Positions 53,401 through 57,119 of a stretch of DNA of 57,119 nt are shown here, piece by piece. The position numbers and the translations under genes are program-made. Source of the DNA: Austwickia sp. TVS 96-490-7B. GTDB lineage: Bacteria; Actinomycetota; Actinomycetes; Actinomycetales; Dermatophilaceae. The DNA is taken from the NCBI RefSeq assembly GCF_019331795.1, contig NZ_JAHPZL010000020.1:1-57119 (forward strand), given 5' to 3'. The stretch's first letter is position 1; each line of letters starts with the position of its first letter. The notes under the pieces are model-generated. The model was not told the DNA's origin and searched no databases. It was given only the letters and a program-made list of their open reading frames with translations.

Positions 53401-55334
53401 GCCAGACTCAAGAATTCACTGCGGTCGGTATCGGGGATATGAGCGGTGATGTCTTTGGCAACGGAATGTTGCTTTCGCCGTGCACCCGCTTGGTGGCAGC
53501 GTTCGACCACCGGCACATTTTCCTTGACCCCACGCCAGATGCGGTGAGCTCCGAAGCGGAACGGCGGCGCCTGTTTGATCTGCCGCGCTCGTCCTGGGCT
53601 GACTACGATGCGTCGCTGATCAGTGACGGAGGTGGGATCTTCCCGCGGACGGCCAAGTCGATCCCGGTGAGCCCGCAGGTGCGTGCCGCCTTGGGAATGG
53701 CTCAGGACGTAGAAAGTGTTACTCCTGCCGAGCTGATGAAGGCGATTCTGTTGGCGCCGGTGGATCTGCTGTGGAATGGCGGCATCGGCACCTATGTGAA
53801 GGCCTCCGCTGAGAATGACGGGGATATCGGTGATCGGGCTAATGACGCGATTCGGGTGGACGGTCGCCAGTTGCGTTGTCGGGTCATTGGTGAAGGCGGC
53901 AACCTGGGATGCAGTCAGCTGGGACGGATCGAAGCCGCTGGCGTCGGAGTGCGAGTCAATACCGATGCGATCGATAACTCCGCCGGTGTGGACACCTCCG
54001 ACCATGAGGTCAACATCAAAATCTTGCTCACGGGGTTGACCCGCGAGGGCGACATGACCCTCAAGCAGCGTAATTCGCTGTTGGCGTCGATGACCGACGA
54101 TGTGGCGGCGATGGTGCTGCGGGACAACTATGAGCAAAACGTTTTGCTCGGCAACGCTCGTAACCAGCGTTCAGCGATGCTCCCGGTCCACACCCGGTTC
54201 ATCCATTGGCTGGAGGAGCGGGGTGATCTGGATCGGGCGCTGGAGTTCCTGCCTGATGAGTCGGAAATCGCCCGCCGCCTGCAAAACAAGGTCGGCCTGG
54301 AATCCCCTGAGTTGTGTGTGCTGGTGGCGTACGCGAAGTTGGCGTTAAAAGCTGACCTGCTTGAAGGGAGCATGCCTGACGAGCCGTGGTTCACCCGTAC
54401 GTTGACTGACTACTTCCCGCCCGCGATCCGCGAGGAGTACGGCGACCAGCTGGACACGCACCCGTTGAAACGGGAGATCATCGTCAATTCGGTAGCGAAC
54501 TCACTAGTCAACCGGGGTGGCATCACCTTCGTCTTCCGGGCCATGGAAGAGACCGGGGCCAGCCCGGAGCAGATCGCCCGGGCCTTCGTGATCGCCCGGG
54601 AAGTCTTTGATCTGCGCGGTTACGTCGAGCAGATCGAAGCCCTGGACACGGTGGTACCCACGGACGTCCAGACGCATATGTATCTGATCTTCCGTCGTCT
54701 GCTGGACCGTGCGGTCCGGTGGTTCTTGCAGCGCCGCCCGGGCCAGATGGATGTCGCTGCGGAGATCGAACGGTTCAGCGGGGCTTTTGCCACATTGAGT
54801 CGGATGTTGCCGGAGTCCTTGGTCGGCACTGAGGCGGCACGGCACCGTGCGGAGGCTGCAGAGCTGATGGAGCAGGGCGTGCCTGAGGGGTTGGCCTTGC
54901 ACGCCTGCGGCTTGTTGGATCTGTTCTCGGTGCTTGATGTCGTCGAGTTGGCACATGAGTGTGACCGGAGCGTGGAAAGCGTGGCCGCGTTGTACTTCGC
55001 CACGTCGGAGCATTTTGGCGTGGATGAGTTGTTGAAGCAGGTCGCTGGGTTGCCGCGGGGGAATCGCTGGGATGCGTTGGCGCGGGGTGCGATGCGTGAC
55101 GACCTGTATTCGGTGCTGGAGTCTTTGACTCGATCGATTCTGTCTTCGACCGAGGAGACAGCCGATGCTGAGGAGCGGTTGGCGACATGGCTCACGGCCA
55201 ACGCGGATGCGATGGAGCGGATGCGTAGTTCGTTGGGTGGGATCACCGACGTAGAACGTCCTGGTTTGGCGCCATTGTCGGTGGCCTTGCGGACATTGCG
55301 AGGGATCGCGCGGGCGGGCCTGCCCACGGCGTGA
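50430..55334 (+). CDS. gdh: NAD-specific glutamate dehydrogenase, large (L_180) class
   Basis: The protein has 1634 residues, close to the usual ~1600 of this class. The long N-terminal half has ACT-like and alpha/beta regions ([22 protein letters not shown]). The catalytic core includes [46 protein letters not shown] and [19 protein letters not shown]. The enzyme deaminates glutamate to 2-oxoglutarate with NAD+. In mycobacteria (Rv2476c) it is inhibited by the FHA protein GarA; no partner is seen here. GAAGGTGAAG lies before ATG 50430. Confidence 0.95.
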   Translation: [1634 protein letters not shown]

Positions 55335-55355
55335 CCTGCTGTCGGTGTCATTGAT

Positions 55356-55402
55356 GGTGGGGGTTTTCCTGTCAGCGTTGTGGGAGAACCCCCACCGTCT
55401 TT
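55356..55402 (+). terminator. Hairpin after glutamate dehydrogenase
   Basis: GGTGGGGGTT (55356-55365) pairs with AACCCCCACC (55387-55396), with extra pairs inside, followed by GTCTTTG. The following kinase gene must have its own promoter. Confidence 0.65.
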
Positions 55403-55434
55403 GTTGGGCGGGGCGAGTTGTCAGGTGGGCGCGC

Positions 55435-55440
55435 TAGGCT
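55435..55440 (+). promoter_or_regulatory. -10 element TAGGCT, leaderless start of the PdtaS-type kinase
   Basis: TAGGCT is 6 nt before GTG 55447, identical in sequence and spacing to the manB element at 15011. No Shine-Dalgarno. Confidence 0.55.
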
Positions 55441-55446
55441 CAGCGG

Positions 55447-56946
55447 GTGCCGACTCTCCACGACATGCTGGCCGGACATCCGCGATTGGCGAGCTCCGAT
55501 GTCGACTGGTTGCACCTCCTGGTGGGGGACTGGCAGATCGTGGCAGATCTGTCTTTCGCGGATTTGGTGTTGTGGGTGCATGGCACTCATCTCGCGCCTG
55601 ACGGGTGGGTGGCGGTGATGCATGTGCGTCCTAATACCGGCCCGTTGGTGTTTTTTGATGACATCGTGGGGTCGGTGGCGGGGTCGACTCGGCGAGCTCT
55701 GCTGGATTTAGGCGTCAGTAAGTCACGGATTATCCGTGATCGCGGTCCGGAGTGGCGAGATGACGTGCCGGTGCGGGAGGAAGCGATCCCGGTGGTGCGT
55801 TCTGGTCGGGTGATCGCGGTGATCACGCGGCATAGCAACATGGAAGCGATGCGGGCGCCGAGTCGGTTAGAGCTGACGTACCGGGGGATTTCGGACACGT
55901 TGTGCCGAATGATCGCTTCGGGGGAGTTCCCGACATTGGGTGCACCCACGGGATTACGCCGCGGGGCGCCGCGGGTAGGGGACGGGGTGCTGCGTCTGGA
56001 TGTGGAAGGGGTGGTGATGTATGCCAGCCCTAACGCGATTTCTGCGTTGCACCGGTTGGGTCATCACGGGGACATTGTCGGGGAGTCGCTCAGTGAGGTG
56101 ATGACCGGGCTGATTCCGGATTATTCCCAGGTTGACGAGGCGTTGGCGGTGGTGGTGACGGGTCGGGCCCCGTGGCGCACGGAGATGGAGTCGCGGTTTG
56201 CCACGTTGTCTCTACGCGCCATCCCGTTGACCGAGGGCGGCGCCCGGGTGGGGGCGATGGTGTTGGCTCGGGATGTCAGCGAGTTGCGGCGTCGGGAGCG
56301 GGAACTGCTCACTAAAGATGCGACGATCCGAGAGATTCACCATCGGGTGAAGAACAATCTGCAGACGGTGGCGGCACTGCTTCGGCTGCAGTCACGGCGG
56401 GTCGCCGACGACCGGGCGAAGGCGGCATTGCAGGAGGCCGTACGCCGGGTCGCGACGATTGCGTTGGTGCACGAGACGCTCAGCCAAACGTTGGATGAGG
56501 TGGTCGATTTCGACGAGATCGTCGCGCGAGCGCTGAATGCTGTGGTCGAGGTCGCCAATCAGGATCAGGCGATTTCGTGGCGGCGTTCCGGGGGGTTCGG
56601 GATGATCAGCGCGGAGGATGCGACATCGATGGCCATGGTGGTCACCGAGTTAGTGCACAACGCAGTCGAGCACGGTCTTCGAGATCGTGGGGGGGTGGTG
56701 ACTTTGGACGCTCGCCGATCGACCGAGGGGGACGACGACTATGTGACGGTGGTGGTGGCTGACGACGGGACCGGATTGCCAGAAGGCTTTAGGCCTGGTC
56801 GGTCGGGATTGGGTACGCAGATTGTGACGGCGTTGGTGCAGGATTTGCGCGGTCAGATCGAGTGGTCACCGCGGGAACCGCAGGGCACGCAGGTCACTTT
56901 CCATGCCCGGTTACGGCGGGTGTCGACGTCATCGGCTGCGTCATGA
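55447..56946 (+). CDS. pdtaS: PdtaS-type sensor histidine kinase
   Basis: The protein has 499 residues. An N-terminal GAF-like domain (residues ~1-150), a PAS domain (residues ~180-280, VEGVVMYASPNAISALHRLG), a HisKA_2 helix (IHHRVKNNLQTVAALLRLQSRR, His298/299) and HATPase_c_2 (VVTELVHNAVEHGL, DDGTGLPEG) give the PdtaS layout. The mycobacterial PdtaS phosphorylates the RNA-binding ANTAR regulator PdtaR and senses c-di-GMP or metals in different reports. No membrane helix is seen, so it is cytoplasmic. The partner is not in this window. Confidence 0.92.
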   Translation: MPTLHDMLAGHPRLASSDVDWLHLLVGDWQIVADLSFADLVLWVHGTHLAPDGWVAVMHVRPNTGPLVFFDDIVGSVAGSTRRALLDLGVSKSRIIRDRGPEWRDDVPVREEAIPVVRSGRVIAVITRHSNMEAMRAPSRLELTYRGISDTLCRMIASGEFPTLGAPTGLRRGAPRVGDGVLRLDVEGVVMYASPNAISALHRLGHHGDIVGESLSEVMTGLIPDYSQVDEALAVVVTGRAPWRTEMESRFATLSLRAIPLTEGGARVGAMVLARDVSELRRRERELLTKDATIREIHHRVKNNLQTVAALLRLQSRRVADDRAKAALQEAVRRVATIALVHETLSQTLDEVVDFDEIVARALNAVVEVANQDQAISWRRSGGFGMISAEDATSMAMVVTELVHNAVEHGLRDRGGVVTLDARRSTEGDDDYVTVVVADDGTGLPEGFRPGRSGLGTQIVTALVQDLRGQIEWSPREPQGTQVTFHARLRRVSTSSAAS

Positions 56947-57119
56947 CAGCTGTGGAGGGTGTCGTCGGCGGAGATTAACCGGGCGGGGCGCGCCGAACCG
57001 GGTGAGGTGATCGGCGGCTCCGCACAGGCTGGTGGCTGTCTCTTGAGGCAGCGTGCTGAGGACACAGCGGACGGCGGGGACGCTGAGGTGGCGCACGCCG
57101 CGCTGGCTAACACCACCGA
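56941..57119 (-). CDS. C-terminal part of an unidentified protein (cut by the window edge)
   Basis: An open minus-strand frame running from the right edge to a TGA at 56941-56943, with strong G/C preference at third codon positions. The visible 58 codons end in LTRFGAPRPVNLRRRHPPQLS. It converges on the kinase gene and overlaps its last 6 nt. No family recognised. Confidence 0.45.
   Translation of the reverse strand, partial: GGVSQRGVRHLSVPAVRCVLSTLPQETATSLCGAADHLTRFGAPRPVNLRRRHPPQLS

Noticed and set aside
53283-54137. 284-codon antisense frame inside the glutamate dehydrogenase gene
   Set aside because: Same reason: a shadow of a well-defined gene.

Overview
The window looks like a stretch of conserved core chromosome from a high-GC Actinomycetota, most likely a Micrococcales-type organism. 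The evidence is gene content: WhiB, MtrA-MtrB-LpqB, mycothione reductase, SecA1, an Rv3235-type protein, a 180-kDa-class NAD-glutamate dehydrogenase, a PdtaS-type kinase, ribosomal protein bL37 and a TIGR03089 protein. Gene order from about 13.7 kb to the right edge recalls the Mycobacterium tuberculosis Rv3220c-Rv3260c interval, interrupted by lineage-specific cassettes. Genus cannot be fixed from the sequence.

Left part (1-13.3 kb): bL37; a short ORF with three consecutive Trp codons followed by RNA hairpins and two overlapping membrane HD-domain genes, the first with a full HD-GYP motif set and the second with a broken one; a nucleotide-sugar set (dehydrogenase, DegT aminotransferase, Gfo/Idh oxidoreductase) resembling diacetamido-uronic acid synthesis; and a secreted cell-wall group (an FG-GAP protein, a SpoIID/LytB protein with FG-GAP repeats, and a protein with a LAS-like peptidase domain and a peptidoglycan-binding domain).

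Middle (13.3-33.6 kb): whiB, a metallopeptidase-fold protein, DUF3499, phosphomannomutase, Trm112-like and SIS isomerase genes, then mycothione reductase. A surface protein with a class F-like sortase and a DUF808 membrane protein precede ahcY and mtrA-mtrB-lpqB. Between lpqB and comF sits about 2.4 kb of foreign-looking DNA with an MFS transporter, flanked by 187-bp direct copies of the comF 5' region, so a comF stub lies upstream of the intact gene. hpf follows.

Right part (33.7 kb to end): a LuxR-type response regulator, an AlkX/YcaQ-like DNA glycosylase, a protein that appears to carry three GNAT domains, a small GNAT protein, secA, a TetR regulator with a clear operator facing a GH13 gene, an Rv3235/LysM pair, an excisionase/SAF/CpaE-like group, a WS/DGAT-like protein fused to a DUF6912-like domain, two tiny overlapping unknown genes, NAD-glutamate dehydrogenase and a PdtaS-type kinase.

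Several genes have a TANNNT hexamer 6-7 nt before the start codon and no Shine-Dalgarno, which suggests leaderless transcripts. No tRNA, rRNA, CRISPR array or intact transposase was seen. All assignments come from reading motifs by eye; no database search was run.
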